64,000 bases of DNA from Phaeobacter piscinae (lineage in GTDB: Bacteria > Pseudomonadota > Alphaproteobacteria > Rhodobacterales > Rhodobacteraceae): positions 992,001 through 1,056,000 of the forward strand of contig NZ_CP010681.1 in the NCBI RefSeq assembly GCF_002407245.1, written 5' to 3'. The first letter of the stretch is position 1, and every line of letters starts with the position of its first letter. A program made the translations under genes and the position numbers. Of this stretch, positions 8,159-17,957 are shown in pieces. The notes under the pieces are model-generated. The model was given only the letters and a program-made list of their open reading frames with translations, did no database searches and was not told the DNA's origin.

Positions 8159-9130
8159 TCAGCGCCCCCGGATCCGAGGGTCCAGCGCGTCGCGCAGGCC
8201 GTCGCCGAGGTAGTTGACGCTCAGCACGGTGAGAGAGATCGCCATGCCGGGCCAGAACACCCGCTCAGGATACTGCTGGAGATAATCCGTCGCATCATAG
8301 AGCAGCCGTCCCCAAGTCGGGAAATCCGGCGGAAAGCCGAGGCCGAGGAAGGACAAGGCCGACTCGGTGATAATCGCGGTCGCAATGCCCAGTGTGGCCG
8401 ACACCATGATCGGTGACAGCACGTTGGGCAGGATGTGGCGCGAAATCAGCTTGCTGTTGGTGGTCCCGATGGAGCGCGCCGCCAACACGAATTCCCGTTC
8501 CTTGATCGCCAGAACATCGCCCCGCACAATCCGTGCGGTGGGCATCCAGCTGGTGATGCCGATGGAAGCCACGATCAGGATGAAGATGCCCTGTTCCGGC
8601 CCGAAGGTCGCGTTCAGCGGCTCGCGGAACAGCAGCATCATCACCAGGAGGAGCGGCAGCAAAGGCAGCGCCAGAAACAGATCTGTCAGTCGCATCAGCG
8701 GCCCGTCGAGGCGCTTGAAGAACCCCGCCAATACGCCCACCAGCGAGCCGAGGAACAGCGCCAGCAGCATTGCGGTCAGACCAACGGAAACGGAAGTCGC
8801 CCCCCCTGCCATCATCCGGGCCAGCATGTCGCGGCCCAGCTGATCGGTCCCGAAGGGGTGCGCCCAGCTGGGGCCCTGATTGCGGGCGCGGATATCAATG
8901 CGGGTGGCATCGATATCCCAGAAAAACGGACCAAGATAGACCGTCAGAACGATCAGAAGAAACAGCGCACCGCCAAGCATGGCGCCTTTGTGCGATTTGA
9001 ACTGATCCCACACATCCAGCCACTGGCTGCGGGGCGGTTGGTCCAGCTCTTCCATCGCACCTGCGGCGGGCAGGGCAGTGGAGGCGGGGGCAATCCCTTC
9101 GTCGGGAACCAGACGGTCCTTATCAGTCAT
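8159..9130 (-). CDS. Oligopeptide/dipeptide ABC transporter permease (OppC/DppC type)
   Basis: A 323-residue inner-membrane protein with a cytosolic N-terminal region (1-50), a first helix near 52-72, the periplasmic segment HPFGTDQLGRDMLARMM typical of OppC/DppC, and five further helices. The EAA loop is RSIGTTNSKLISRHILPNVL, where the ATPase docks, and the end is DALDPRIRGR. It pairs with the upstream OppB-type permease, whose stop overlaps its start by eight bases. It should form the channel for peptides or acyl-amino acids delivered by the binding protein encoded further upstream. Confidence 0.93.
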   Translation of the reverse strand: MTDKDRLVPDEGIAPASTALPAAGAMEELDQPPRSQWLDVWDQFKSHKGAMLGGALFLLIVLTVYLGPFFWDIDATRIDIRARNQGPSWAHPFGTDQLGRDMLARMMAGGATSVSVGLTAMLLALFLGSLVGVLAGFFKRLDGPLMRLTDLFLALPLLPLLLVMMLLFREPLNATFGPEQGIFILIVASIGITSWMPTARIVRGDVLAIKEREFVLAARSIGTTNSKLISRHILPNVLSPIMVSATLGIATAIITESALSFLGLGFPPDFPTWGRLLYDATDYLQQYPERVFWPGMAISLTVLSVNYLGDGLRDALDPRIRGR

Positions 9131-10130
9131 AGCGGATCCTCGGGTCTAGAATGCCATAGAGCACATCTGCGATCAGGTTGAACAACACGATGAGCACAGC
9201 AAAGATAAAGGTCAGCGTTTGCACCATCGGCAGATCGTTGGCCTCAATCGCGCCGATTAGCAGCTGGCCGATGCCGTTTACCTTGAACACTTGTTCGGTG
9301 ATGATCGCACCGCCGAAGATGGCCGGAATACCAAGCGCAATCACGGTAACCACGGGGATCATCGAGTTGCGCAGCACATGGACCATCACAACCACATATT
9401 CGCTCAGGCCTTTGGCGCGGGCGGTGCGGACATAATCCTGATTGAGGTTGTCCAGCATCGAAGCGCGCATGAAGCGGCTGAGCTGTGCGGTAATTTGCAA
9501 CGCCAGAACCATGACCGGCATGACCATCTGTTGCAGCTGTTTAACGAAGGAGTCCCAACTGTTCACCACATGCGTGGTGTCATAGATCGAGGGGAACCAG
9601 CCAAGCTGCACCGAGAAAATCACGATCACCAACACGCCTGAGAAGAACGGCGGCACCGAGAAGCCGACCATCGACACAAAGGTGCCGACCTGATCGAACC
9701 AGCTATACTGGCGGTAGGCCGAATAAATGCCAATAGGCAGGGCGATGGCGATCGCCACCAGATAGGCCGTGCCCACAACCCAGAGGGTCTGCGGCATGCG
9801 CTGTACGACGATATCCATCACCGGCGAGCGGGTCTGCCAAGAGATTACGCGCAGGTCACCGGCTGAAAAGCTAGTGCCTAAATAATGGTCGATCAGAACC
9901 TGAGGTTCGATCCAGAAGAACTGTACGATCCATTTCCAGAATCGGATATGCGCGGGTTGGCCAAGGCCAAGCGCCTCACGCATCTTTTCTTTGACTTCGG
10001 GGGGGACGGTCAGAGGAACCTGAGCCATCGGATCACCGGGCGCGAGTTCAAGCAGCAAAAAGATAACAAGGCTGATGAACAGAAGCGTCGGAACCGACAG
10101 AACAAGGCGTCTGATTGTAAAGGTCAGCAT
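9123..10130 (-). CDS. Oligopeptide/dipeptide ABC transporter permease (OppB/DppB type)
   Basis: A 335-residue permease. It starts MLTFTIRRLVLSVPTLLFI (first helix) and has LELAPGDPMAQVP, the OppB-type periplasmic motif, about six helices in all, and the EAA loop ARAKGLSEYVVVMVHVLRNS. A long periplasmic insert between helices 1 and 2 (residues about 40-125) is normal for the family. It follows the binding-protein gene after 149 bases that contain a GC-rich hairpin, so expression is expected to be lower than that of the binding protein. It overlaps the OppC-type gene by eight bases. Confidence 0.93.
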   Translation of the reverse strand: MLTFTIRRLVLSVPTLLFISLVIFLLLELAPGDPMAQVPLTVPPEVKEKMREALGLGQPAHIRFWKWIVQFFWIEPQVLIDHYLGTSFSAGDLRVISWQTRSPVMDIVVQRMPQTLWVVGTAYLVAIAIALPIGIYSAYRQYSWFDQVGTFVSMVGFSVPPFFSGVLVIVIFSVQLGWFPSIYDTTHVVNSWDSFVKQLQQMVMPVMVLALQITAQLSRFMRASMLDNLNQDYVRTARAKGLSEYVVVMVHVLRNSMIPVVTVIALGIPAIFGGAIITEQVFKVNGIGQLLIGAIEANDLPMVQTLTFIFAVLIVLFNLIADVLYGILDPRIRYD

Positions 10131-10238
10131 CCAGTAGGCGCCTTTGCAATTGGAAGAATGGGGTGGAACTGGGCGGTCTTTTGCCTGAGATCCATTTCTG
10201 GCCGATGCAATGACGTCATTCGGACGTAAATGGCAAGA

Positions 10239-10261
10239 GGCCCCGGCGCATTACCGGGGCC
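10239..10261 (-). other. Intercistronic hairpin between binding-protein and permease genes
   Basis: GGCCCCGG (10239-10246) pairs with CCGGGGCC (10254-10261) around a 7-base loop. No U-tract follows in the leftward direction, so it is more likely a 3'-end stabiliser or partial terminator. Such elements let the binding protein be made in excess over the membrane subunits. Confidence 0.6.
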
Positions 10262-10279
10262 ACTGCAGGCGTTTGACGC

Positions 10280-11980
10280 TTACTCGGTGCGGTGCCAGTC
10301 AGCTGCGTTCCACAGCTCGGTGTCCCAGACGTTCAGATCCACGCCACCCAGGGTGTTGGAGCGCGCGGACAGACGACCACGGTGAACCAGCGGAATCATG
10401 CCACCTTTTTCGACGATGATATCGTTCAGGCGCTTGGCGATTTCCGCGCGCGCTTCCAGACCAGCCGTTTGGGACAGTTCGGCGTGCAGCTTGTCGAATT
10501 CCTCATCGCAGAAGCGGGAGATGTTCTCACCCTGCCACTGGCTGTCAGGACGCGGTGCCTTGTCGCACAGACCGTTGCCCAGATAGGACTGCGGGTCGGT
10601 GCCGTTAAAGGTGTTTGCGTACATTTCGACGTCAGCATAGAACTTCTGGAAGGTGTCGGGGGAACCCGGATCACCACCGAAGAAGACCGAAGAGTTGATG
10701 TTGCGCAGCTCGGTCTCAATGCCGATTTCGCTCCACCACTGTTTGATCAGCGCCTGGAAATCCTGACGTACAGCGTTGGTCGATGTCTGGTACAGGATTT
10801 TCATTGGCTTGCCGTCGGGAGTTTCCCGCACGCCATCACCGTTGGTGTCCTTGTAGCCGGCTTCGTCCAGCATCGCGTTAGCGGCGGCGAGATCCTGAGT
10901 GGAGCAGTCGAACGTATCCGACGCAAAGGCTGCAGGGGCAGGAACCCAGTTACAGCCGACTTTGCCTGCCTTGCCATAGCCGATTTCCACCAGCAGCGGA
11001 CGGTCGATGGCCAGTGACATGGCTTTGTAGACCGCCGGATCGCTGAGGAACGGATGCGGGCGGATCACCGAACGCTCATCCGGGCCAAGCGCCGGATCGG
11101 GGTTGGTGTTGTTCAGCATGATACGCTCAACCAGAGGACCAAAGCCCGCGACTGGCACGCCTTTGCCGCCAGTTTCCATCTGCGCGATGACTTCGGGGGC
11201 CAGCTGGAGATTCCAAGCATAGTCGAACTCGCCGGTTTCCATAACGGCACGACCTGCTGCGGTTGCGTCGCCGCCACCTTTGAACAGAACCTTGGCAAAG
11301 GCAGGCTTCGCCGGGTCACGGTAGTTGGGGTTGGCCGACATGGTGATCACGTCGTTAGGCTTGAACTCATCGACGACAAACGGGCCGGTGCCGATGGGCG
11401 CAAAGTTGGCGGTGGTGCATTCGGGTGCCTTGGCACCGACGCAATCAGCAAACTGCGCAGCCTGGATGATCGGGCTTTCGCCGCCAACAAAGGGGCCATA
11501 GGGGAAGGGGGTCGGTTTGTCGAAAGTGACCTTGACGGTCAGATCGTCGACCGCTTCGACGCTGGTGACGCCTTCGAATTTGGTGACCTGTGCGCAGCCG
11601 CCTTCGGGGTGCATACAGTAGTCAGCGGTGAATTTCACATCCTTGGAGGTGAAGGGCGTGCCATCAGACCAAAGAAGGCCCGGCTTGATCTTCCAGGTGA
11701 TCGAGGTGAGATCTTCGCTCACGCCGCCATTGTCGACAGTCGGGATCTCTTCAACCAGATAGGGAACCATTTCGCCCTGTGGGTCGTAGCGTGCCAGCGG
11801 TTCGATCACCAGCGACGCAGATTCCACATCCTTGGTGCCGCCCGACAGGAACGGGTTCAGGATGGAGGGGGCTTGCCAATAAATAATGTTAACCTGGCCG
11901 TCCGATCCCCGTTCGGCAAAGGCTGCGGGGGCAAGCGCGGCGGACGCAATTGCACCCAGCAAAAGGGTCTTAATTTTCAT
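10280..11980 (-). CDS. Peptide ABC transporter substrate-binding protein (SBP family 5)
   Basis: 566 residues with a Sec signal peptide (MKIKTLLLGAIASAALAPAAFA, cleavage near residue 22), so it is periplasmic. The body is the family 5 (DppA/OppA-like) binding protein, with LLWSDGTPFTSKDVKFTADY near residue 100 and typical SMSLAIDRP and WSEIGIETELR stretches. A strong AAGGAG precedes the ATG. Ligands of the family include peptides, opines and acylated amino acids; the neighbouring deacylases favour acyl-amino acids or small peptides. It is transcribed divergently from the ATPase gene across a 328-base gap. Confidence 0.92.
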   Translation of the reverse strand: MKIKTLLLGAIASAALAPAAFAERGSDGQVNIIYWQAPSILNPFLSGGTKDVESASLVIEPLARYDPQGEMVPYLVEEIPTVDNGGVSEDLTSITWKIKPGLLWSDGTPFTSKDVKFTADYCMHPEGGCAQVTKFEGVTSVEAVDDLTVKVTFDKPTPFPYGPFVGGESPIIQAAQFADCVGAKAPECTTANFAPIGTGPFVVDEFKPNDVITMSANPNYRDPAKPAFAKVLFKGGGDATAAGRAVMETGEFDYAWNLQLAPEVIAQMETGGKGVPVAGFGPLVERIMLNNTNPDPALGPDERSVIRPHPFLSDPAVYKAMSLAIDRPLLVEIGYGKAGKVGCNWVPAPAAFASDTFDCSTQDLAAANAMLDEAGYKDTNGDGVRETPDGKPMKILYQTSTNAVRQDFQALIKQWWSEIGIETELRNINSSVFFGGDPGSPDTFQKFYADVEMYANTFNGTDPQSYLGNGLCDKAPRPDSQWQGENISRFCDEEFDKLHAELSQTAGLEARAEIAKRLNDIIVEKGGMIPLVHRGRLSARSNTLGGVDLNVWDTELWNAADWHRTE

Positions 11981-12308
11981 AATTCACTCCTTGTCGGACA
12001 CGTATGTGCCTTCTTTTGACCGGGTCTGTTGCACCCCGGAGATTTGCCACATCGCTGTGGTTTGTGCGGTTGAGCACGCGGTCTCTGCCGGGTTGTGGCT
12101 GCGGTCACGTTACCGCGATCTTGGCTTGCAACCGGAGGCAGGCGTGGCTGCACTGCGGGTATCGAATACAGACTCCTGCCAAAATGCAAGACTTGCAGCC
12201 GAGAAAAAATTGCGCAGGCTCTGGCCCTGGGTTTGACGGGGTCAGCGCAGGTGCGTACACCTTCCTGTCAACGCCATCGAAAAAGAAGAATACGAAGGGG
12301 ACGTCACG
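11981..12308. promoter_or_regulatory. Divergent intergenic region between transporter halves
   Basis: 328 bases without a supportable gene. It must hold the promoters for the leftward binding-protein/permease genes and the rightward ATPase-deacylase genes. Clear ribosome binding sites are visible at each end (AAGGAG for the binding protein, AAGGGG at 12295-12300 for the ATPase). I do not see a convincing -35/-10 pair or a long palindrome. Confidence 0.5.
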
Positions 12309-14129
12309 GTGCTGGATCAACCAATCGCGCAAATCAAAGGGCTCCGGGTGGAGTTTCAGACCAAAGACGGCCCGGTGGTGGGCGTAAAGGATGTCTCCTT
12401 CGACGTTAATCCCGGCGAAACCGTTTGCATTGTTGGCGAATCCGGGTCTGGGAAATCGGTCTCCTCGCTGTCGCTGATGCGTTTGGTTGAGTTTGGTGGC
12501 GGCGATATCACTTCAGGGCAGCTGCTGTTTGACCGCCGCGAAGGAGGTGAGGTGGATCTCGGCAAAACCGATCAGGCGCTGATGAAACAGATTCGCGGCA
12601 ATGAGATCGGAATGATCTTTCAGGAGCCGATGACCGCGCTGAACCCGGTGTTCACAGTTGGGCGTCAGCTGACAGAAGGGCTGCGGATCCACAAAAACCT
12701 CAGCAAGAAAGACGCCGAAGCACGCGCGCTGGAGCTGCTGCGTGAGGTTCGCATCCCAGAGCCGGAACGCCGCCTGAAACAGTATCCGCATGAATTGTCG
12801 GGCGGGATGCGTCAGCGGGTGGTAATCGCGATGGCGATGGCCTGCGAGCCGCGTCTGCTGATCGCGGATGAGCCGACGACGGCGTTGGATGTGACCATTC
12901 AGGCTGAAATCCTTGCGCTGATGGACCGGTTGAAGCGGGAAACCGGTACAGCCGTGATGTTCATCACCCACGATATGGCGGTGGTCGCGCAGATGGCAGA
13001 CCGTGTGGTCGTCATGTTCCGTGGCAACAAGGTCGAGGAAGGCACCGTCACGGAGATCTTCGAGAACCCGCAGCATGACTACACCAAAGCCCTGTTGGCG
13101 GCGGTTCCTAAGCTGGGCGAGATGCGCGGCAAAGACTACCCGGAGCCGATGAAGCTGATGGGTGTGGAGCAGCAGGAAATCGCACCCATCAAGGGCAGCG
13201 ACGAAGTGCTGCTGGAGGTTCGCAACCTAGTGACCCGTTTCCCGGTGAAGGGAGGCATCCTGCGCCGTACCGTGGCCAACGTGCATGCGGTCGAAGATGT
13301 GTCTTTCAAGGTGTTCAAGGGGCAGACCCTGTCGCTGGTTGGTGAATCTGGTTGCGGCAAATCCTCTGCCGGTCGGTCGCTCCTGCGCTTGGTGGAGCCG
13401 CAATCCGGTGCGGTGGAATTCGAAGGCCGCGATATCCTTGGCCTGAACCAGAGTGAGTTGCACAAGGCGCGGCTTGATATGCAGATGATCTTTCAGGATC
13501 CTTTTGCCTCTCTCAATCCGCAGATGCAGCTGCTGGACCAGGTGGCGGAACCGATGCGCAACTACGGTCTGGCTTCTGGTTCAGAACTGCAGGACCGGGT
13601 CGCCACCCTGTTTGATCGGGTGCATTTGCCGCGCAGCTTCATGCGCCGCTATCCGCATGAAATGTCCGGTGGTCAGCGTCAGCGGATTGCTATTGCCCGC
13701 GCCCTTGCACTCAATCCGAAACTGATTGTCGCGGATGAGGCCGTTTCGGCGTTGGACGTGTCGGTGCAGGCGCAAGTCTTGAACTTGATGATGGAACTTC
13801 AGTCCGAACTGGGGCTGTCGTTCCTGTTTATCAGCCATGATATGGCCGTTGTCGAACGCGTCAGTCATCAGGTTGGCGTGATGTATCTGGGCCGCATTGT
13901 CGAACTCGGACCGCGGGCGCGCGTGTTTGAGAACCCACAACACGCCTATACGCAAGCGCTGATGAAGGCGGTGCCGATCGCTGATCCGAACCAGCGCAAA
14001 TCGGAGAAGGATCTGAATTTCAAACCGATCCCGTCTCCGATCCATGATCTGAACTACCAGCCCGAACCCTCGCAGTACATGGAGGTGGAACCGGGGCATT
14101 TTGTTCTGACCACTGATAGCGGTTATTAA
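12309..14129 (+). CDS. Dipeptide/oligopeptide ABC transporter ATP-binding protein, fused DppD-DppF type
   Basis: 606 residues containing two complete ABC ATPase domains in one chain. Domain 1 has Walker A GESGSGKS (43-50) and signature LSGGMRQRV (about 163). Domain 2 has Walker A GESGCGKSS (about 345) and signature MSGGQRQRI (about 452). Each is followed by the oligopeptide-transporter C-terminal extension. It powers the permease pair encoded leftward. The start is GTG 12309 with AAGGGG eight bases upstream. It leads a rightward run with the ArgE-like deacylase four bases after its stop, which ties uptake to deacylation. Confidence 0.93.
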   Translation: MLDQPIAQIKGLRVEFQTKDGPVVGVKDVSFDVNPGETVCIVGESGSGKSVSSLSLMRLVEFGGGDITSGQLLFDRREGGEVDLGKTDQALMKQIRGNEIGMIFQEPMTALNPVFTVGRQLTEGLRIHKNLSKKDAEARALELLREVRIPEPERRLKQYPHELSGGMRQRVVIAMAMACEPRLLIADEPTTALDVTIQAEILALMDRLKRETGTAVMFITHDMAVVAQMADRVVVMFRGNKVEEGTVTEIFENPQHDYTKALLAAVPKLGEMRGKDYPEPMKLMGVEQQEIAPIKGSDEVLLEVRNLVTRFPVKGGILRRTVANVHAVEDVSFKVFKGQTLSLVGESGCGKSSAGRSLLRLVEPQSGAVEFEGRDILGLNQSELHKARLDMQMIFQDPFASLNPQMQLLDQVAEPMRNYGLASGSELQDRVATLFDRVHLPRSFMRRYPHEMSGGQRQRIAIARALALNPKLIVADEAVSALDVSVQAQVLNLMMELQSELGLSFLFISHDMAVVERVSHQVGVMYLGRIVELGPRARVFENPQHAYTQALMKAVPIADPNQRKSEKDLNFKPIPSPIHDLNYQPEPSQYMEVEPGHFVLTTDSGY

Positions 14130-14133
14130 GAAC

Positions 14134-15300
14134 ATGGCAGAGCAGCTCACCCCGCTGGAGATCATGAGCAAGCTGATCTCTTTTCCCACCGTCAGCAGCG
14201 AAACCAACCTGCCGCTGGTGGATTGGGTTGAGGGCTATCTGGCCAGTCACGGCATCACCGCGCACCGCTGGGTGGGTCCCGATCAGCCGCATAAGGCGGC
14301 GGTTTTTGCCCATGTCGGCCCCGAGGTCGAGGGCGCTGTGGTGCTGTCAGGGCATACGGATGTTGTGCCGATTGAGGGGCAGCCCTGGGACAGCGATCCC
14401 TTCACCGTGGTTGAGCGGGACGGCAAGTATTTTGGTCGCGGCACCTGCGACATGAAAGGTTTTGACGCCTTGGCGATCTGGGCTTTAGTGGCGGCGCACC
14501 ACCGAGGTGTCGCACGGCCTTTGCAGCTGGCGCTCAGCTTTGATGAGGAGGTGGGCTGCACCGGCGCGCCGCCGATGATTGCCGCAATGCAGGACGTTCT
14601 ACCCAAGGGATCCTGTGTCATCGTTGGGGAACCTTCGGTGATGCGCCCGGTGACCGGGCACAAGGGTGGTATTGGCTACAGCACCCATCTGGTGGGCTTT
14701 GAGGTGCACAGCTCTCTCATGCACACGGGTGTCAGCGCCATCATGCAGGGGGCCCGGCTGATTGATTGGGCCAATGCGCGCAATGCGGAAAATATGGCCA
14801 AGACACCGGATGACGTTGCATCCCTGTTCACGCCGCCCTTCACCACCTGCCACGTCGGTATGATCAATGGCGGCACGGCCCATAACATCACGGCAAAAGT
14901 TTGCCGTTTCGTGATGGATTTCCGGGTTGTTCCTGGCGAATCTGCGGCCGAGTGGGAAGCGGCCTATCTGGCGAAGCTGCGCGAGATCGAGGCAGAGATG
15001 CAGGCGGTCCATCCCGACACCCGCATTGATGTCAGCAAGAAGTTCAATGTGCCGGGCCTGGTTCCCGAGGTCGAAGGCGAAGCCGAAACTCTGGTGCGTG
15101 CGCTCACCGGCGACAACGGCACCCATGTGGTGAGCTATGGGACCGAGGCGGGGCAGTTTCAGGAAGCGGGTTATTCCGCTGTGATCTGCGGGCCTGGTGA
15201 TATCGCGCAGGCGCATCAGCCAAATGAGTATATCGAGGTATCGCAGTTCAACGCGGGCCATCGGTTCATGCAGCAGCTTGTTGACCGGCTCGCAGCCTGA
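14134..15300 (+). CDS. argE: Acetylornithine deacetylase-like M20 metallopeptidase
   Basis: 388 residues of the ArgE/DapE branch of M20. The zinc ligands and catalytic residues are recognisable in LSGHTDVVP (His near 73), GRGTCDMKG (bridging Asp) and FDEEVGCTGA (general-base Glu), with PSVMRPVTGHKGG at the start of the lid domain. It would remove an N-acyl group, classically acetyl from N-acetylornithine. Rhodobacteria usually make arginine through the ArgJ route, so here the enzyme may serve acyl-amino acid use, in keeping with its place four bases behind the transporter ATPase. Only a weak ribosome site precedes ATG 14134, suggesting coupled translation. Confidence 0.85.
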   Translation: MAEQLTPLEIMSKLISFPTVSSETNLPLVDWVEGYLASHGITAHRWVGPDQPHKAAVFAHVGPEVEGAVVLSGHTDVVPIEGQPWDSDPFTVVERDGKYFGRGTCDMKGFDALAIWALVAAHHRGVARPLQLALSFDEEVGCTGAPPMIAAMQDVLPKGSCVIVGEPSVMRPVTGHKGGIGYSTHLVGFEVHSSLMHTGVSAIMQGARLIDWANARNAENMAKTPDDVASLFTPPFTTCHVGMINGGTAHNITAKVCRFVMDFRVVPGESAAEWEAAYLAKLREIEAEMQAVHPDTRIDVSKKFNVPGLVPEVEGEAETLVRALTGDNGTHVVSYGTEAGQFQEAGYSAVICGPGDIAQAHQPNEYIEVSQFNAGHRFMQQLVDRLAA

Positions 15301-15525
15301 CGACTGGCCTGCGCCGATTTCGAGGGCTCTGCTCGGGCTGATCATGGCCGACGGCGATCTGCTTGCACCTCATTACTTGATAAGGCAAGTTTTCTGAAAG
15401 AGAGTGGCCGCAGACCTCACCGTTGATGCGGCTATCCGCCTGCTCGCGCCATTGGAAACAGTGTTTTCGTTGCTTGGCAGCCAGCGATGCAGCTGGGACA
15501 GCGGACCAATATTAGGGAGATGCCC

Positions 15526-16692
15526 ATGCCGATCAAGAATCGCCTGTCTGAAATGCACGCTGAGATCACCGGTTGGCGGCGTCACCTGCATCAGATGCCG
15601 GAACTGCTCTATGAGGTGCATAAGACCGCCGCTTTTGTCGAGGAGAAGCTGCGCAGCTTTGGCATCACAGACATCACCACCGGTGTTGGCCAAACCGGGG
15701 TCGTCGCCGTCATCCAGGGCAAGACCAACACCTCGGGCCGCGCTATCGGCCTGCGTGCCGATATGGATGCGCTGCCAATCACCGAGGCGACCGGGCTCGA
15801 TTACGCCTCCCAGACGCCGGGGCTGATGCATGCCTGCGGCCATGATGGCCATACCTCGATCCTGCTCGGCACTGCGAAATATCTGGCTGAGACCCGCAAT
15901 TTTGACGGCAAGGCAGTGCTGATCTTTCAGCCGGCAGAAGAAGGCGGTGCCGGAGGCAAGGCGATGTGCGATGACGGCATGATGGCGCGTTGGGGTATTC
16001 AGGAGGTCTATGGCCTTCATAATGCGCCGGGCATTCCGGTTGGGGAATTTGCCATTCGCTCCGGTCCTCTACTGGCGTCTTCCGATGAATTCGAGATCAC
16101 CGTGACCGGGCTAGGGGGGCACGCGGCTACTCCGCATGAGGCGATTGATACCACGCTTGTGGCCGCACAGATTGTTGTGTCTTTGCAGTCGATCGTGGCG
16201 CGTAATATCGACCCGCTGAAGCGTGTGGTGCTGACCGTTGGCACCTTTGAAACCGACAGCACCGCCTCCAATGTGATCGCCCATTCGGCTCGGCTGCAGG
16301 GCACCGTGCGGACGCTCGACACGGAATGCCGAAGCCAGGCCGAAACCCGCGTGCGCCGCATTGCGGAGGATATCGCCTCGGCCTACGGCGCGCAGGCTGA
16401 GGTCAATTGGATGCCGGGCTATCCGGTGACCGTGAATACCGAAGCTGAGACCGGCTATGCGGTGGAGGCGGCGCGCGCCGTGTCGCCCAAGGTGAGCGAC
16501 AACACGGATCCGATCATGCCATCGGAAGACTTCTCCTACATGCTGGAAGAGCGCCCGGGCGCCTATATCTTCCTTGGCAATGGGGACACCGCCATGTGCC
16601 ACCATCCGGCCTATGATTTCGACGATGAGGCGATCCCGCTGGGCTGCAGCTGGTTCGCCGAGCTGGTCGAACGACGTATGCCCGCAGCCTGA
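15526..16692 (+). CDS. M20 family amidohydrolase (hippurate hydrolase-like), copy 1
   Basis: 388 residues. The metal site is HACGHDGHT (102-110) with the catalytic pair in QPAEEGG (Glu138/139) and the lid motif GGHAATPHE; a last ligand is in HHPAYDFDDEAI. Members hydrolyse N-acyl amino acids (hippurate, indole-acetyl-amino acids) or small amides. Two ATGs lie close together; 15526 is chosen because its product MPIKNRLSEM matches the starts of the two paralogues downstream and AGGGAG sits six bases before it. It is 225 bases after the argE-like gene, with nothing clear in the gap. Copy 2 follows after ten bases. Confidence 0.9.
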   Translation: MPIKNRLSEMHAEITGWRRHLHQMPELLYEVHKTAAFVEEKLRSFGITDITTGVGQTGVVAVIQGKTNTSGRAIGLRADMDALPITEATGLDYASQTPGLMHACGHDGHTSILLGTAKYLAETRNFDGKAVLIFQPAEEGGAGGKAMCDDGMMARWGIQEVYGLHNAPGIPVGEFAIRSGPLLASSDEFEITVTGLGGHAATPHEAIDTTLVAAQIVVSLQSIVARNIDPLKRVVLTVGTFETDSTASNVIAHSARLQGTVRTLDTECRSQAETRVRRIAEDIASAYGAQAEVNWMPGYPVTVNTEAETGYAVEAARAVSPKVSDNTDPIMPSEDFSYMLEERPGAYIFLGNGDTAMCHHPAYDFDDEAIPLGCSWFAELVERRMPAA

Positions 16693-16702
16693 GGATGACC
16701 CG

Positions 16703-17866
16703 ATGCCCGTGAAGAACCGCTTTGCTGAAATGCACGCCGAAATCACCGCCTGGCGTCGGGACATCCATCAGCACCCGGAAATCCTCTACGAGACACATCG
16801 CACCAGCGCACTGGTGGCCGAGAAGCTGCGTGCCTTCGGCTGCGACGAGGTGGTGACGGGGATCGGTCGGACCGGTGTTGTCGGACTAATCCGGGGCCGC
16901 AGCGATACGCAGAACCGGGCGATTGGTCTGCGTGCCGATATGGATGCGCTTCCTATGGCAGAAGACACCGGCCTGCCGCACGCCTCGCAGATTGAGGGCG
17001 CAATGCACGCCTGCGGCCATGACGGCCATACTGCGATGTTGCTGGGAGCGGCCAAATACCTCGCAGAGACGCGCAACTTCGATGGCACTGCGGTGGTGAT
17101 TTTTCAGCCCGCCGAAGAGGGCGGCAATGGCGCTGAGGCCATGTGCAAGGATGGTCTGATGGACCGTTTCGGTATTGATGAGGTCTATGCCATCCACAAT
17201 TCGCCGGGGCTTGAACTGGGCAAATTCGCCCTGCGCCCGGGGCCGATCCTGGCCTCTGTCGATGAGTTCATTATTCGTCTGCAAGGACGCGGTGGCCATG
17301 CGGCCAAACCGCAGGAAACCGCCGATACCACGGTGATGATGTGCTCTCTGATCACAGCCCTGCAGACCATCGTGTCGCGCAATGTCGATCCCGTGATGCA
17401 GGGGGTTTTATCGATCACCTCGGCAGAGACATCGTCAAAGGCGTATAACGTCATCCCGGACCGGGCGGAGGTGAAAGGCACCATTCGCACTCATTCACCA
17501 GAAGTCCGGGCACAGATCCCAGAGCGGCTGCGTGCTGTCACTGCCGGAATTGCGCAGAGTTTTGGCGGCTCTGCGGAGGTGGAGTTTGTGAACGGTGTCC
17601 CCGTGACCATCAATGATGCGGAGGCGACCACATGCGCCCATGCGGCAGCGCTGGCGGTGGCGGGCGATTGTGAGGAGGTGGCACTGGCCATGGGCGGAGA
17701 GGACTTCTCCTTCATGCTGGAGGAGCGCCCCGGTGCCATGATCCGTGTTGGCAATGGACCCTCGGCTGGCCTGCATCACCCGGCTTATGATTTCAACGAC
17801 GATGCCATCCCAGCCGGATGCAGCTGGTTCGTCACCCTGATCGAACAGCGGCTACCACTGCCCTGA
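16703..17866 (+). CDS. M20 family amidohydrolase (hippurate hydrolase-like), copy 2
   Basis: 387 residues, aligning without gaps to copies 1 and 3 over the first 140 residues. The metal site HACGHDGHT (102-110) and QPAEEGG (135-141) are intact, and the lid motif is GGHAAKPQE. The start ATG 16703 is placed by that alignment; GAGGA at the end of copy 1 serves as ribosome site, and the open frame further upstream is only read-through of copy 1 in another frame. The residues around Met85-Asp87 and Leu91-His93 differ from the other copies (MAEDTGLPHAS), which may mean a different acyl group or amino acid is accepted. Confidence 0.9.
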   Translation: MPVKNRFAEMHAEITAWRRDIHQHPEILYETHRTSALVAEKLRAFGCDEVVTGIGRTGVVGLIRGRSDTQNRAIGLRADMDALPMAEDTGLPHASQIEGAMHACGHDGHTAMLLGAAKYLAETRNFDGTAVVIFQPAEEGGNGAEAMCKDGLMDRFGIDEVYAIHNSPGLELGKFALRPGPILASVDEFIIRLQGRGGHAAKPQETADTTVMMCSLITALQTIVSRNVDPVMQGVLSITSAETSSKAYNVIPDRAEVKGTIRTHSPEVRAQIPERLRAVTAGIAQSFGGSAEVEFVNGVPVTINDAEATTCAHAAALAVAGDCEEVALAMGGEDFSFMLEERPGAMIRVGNGPSAGLHHPAYDFNDDAIPAGCSWFVTLIEQRLPLP

Positions 17867-17957
17867 TGGGAAAGGGTCGTCTGCATCAACCGTCATTCAA
17901 CTGAAAACAGCGCGGACCAAGATCGTCAGCGCATTGATAGAGAAAAAGGACCTTACC

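Noticed and set aside
16574..16702. N-terminal extension of the second M20 amidohydrolase
   Set aside because: The extra 43 codons lie inside copy 1 in another frame, and the paralogues all start at MPVKN/MPIKN.
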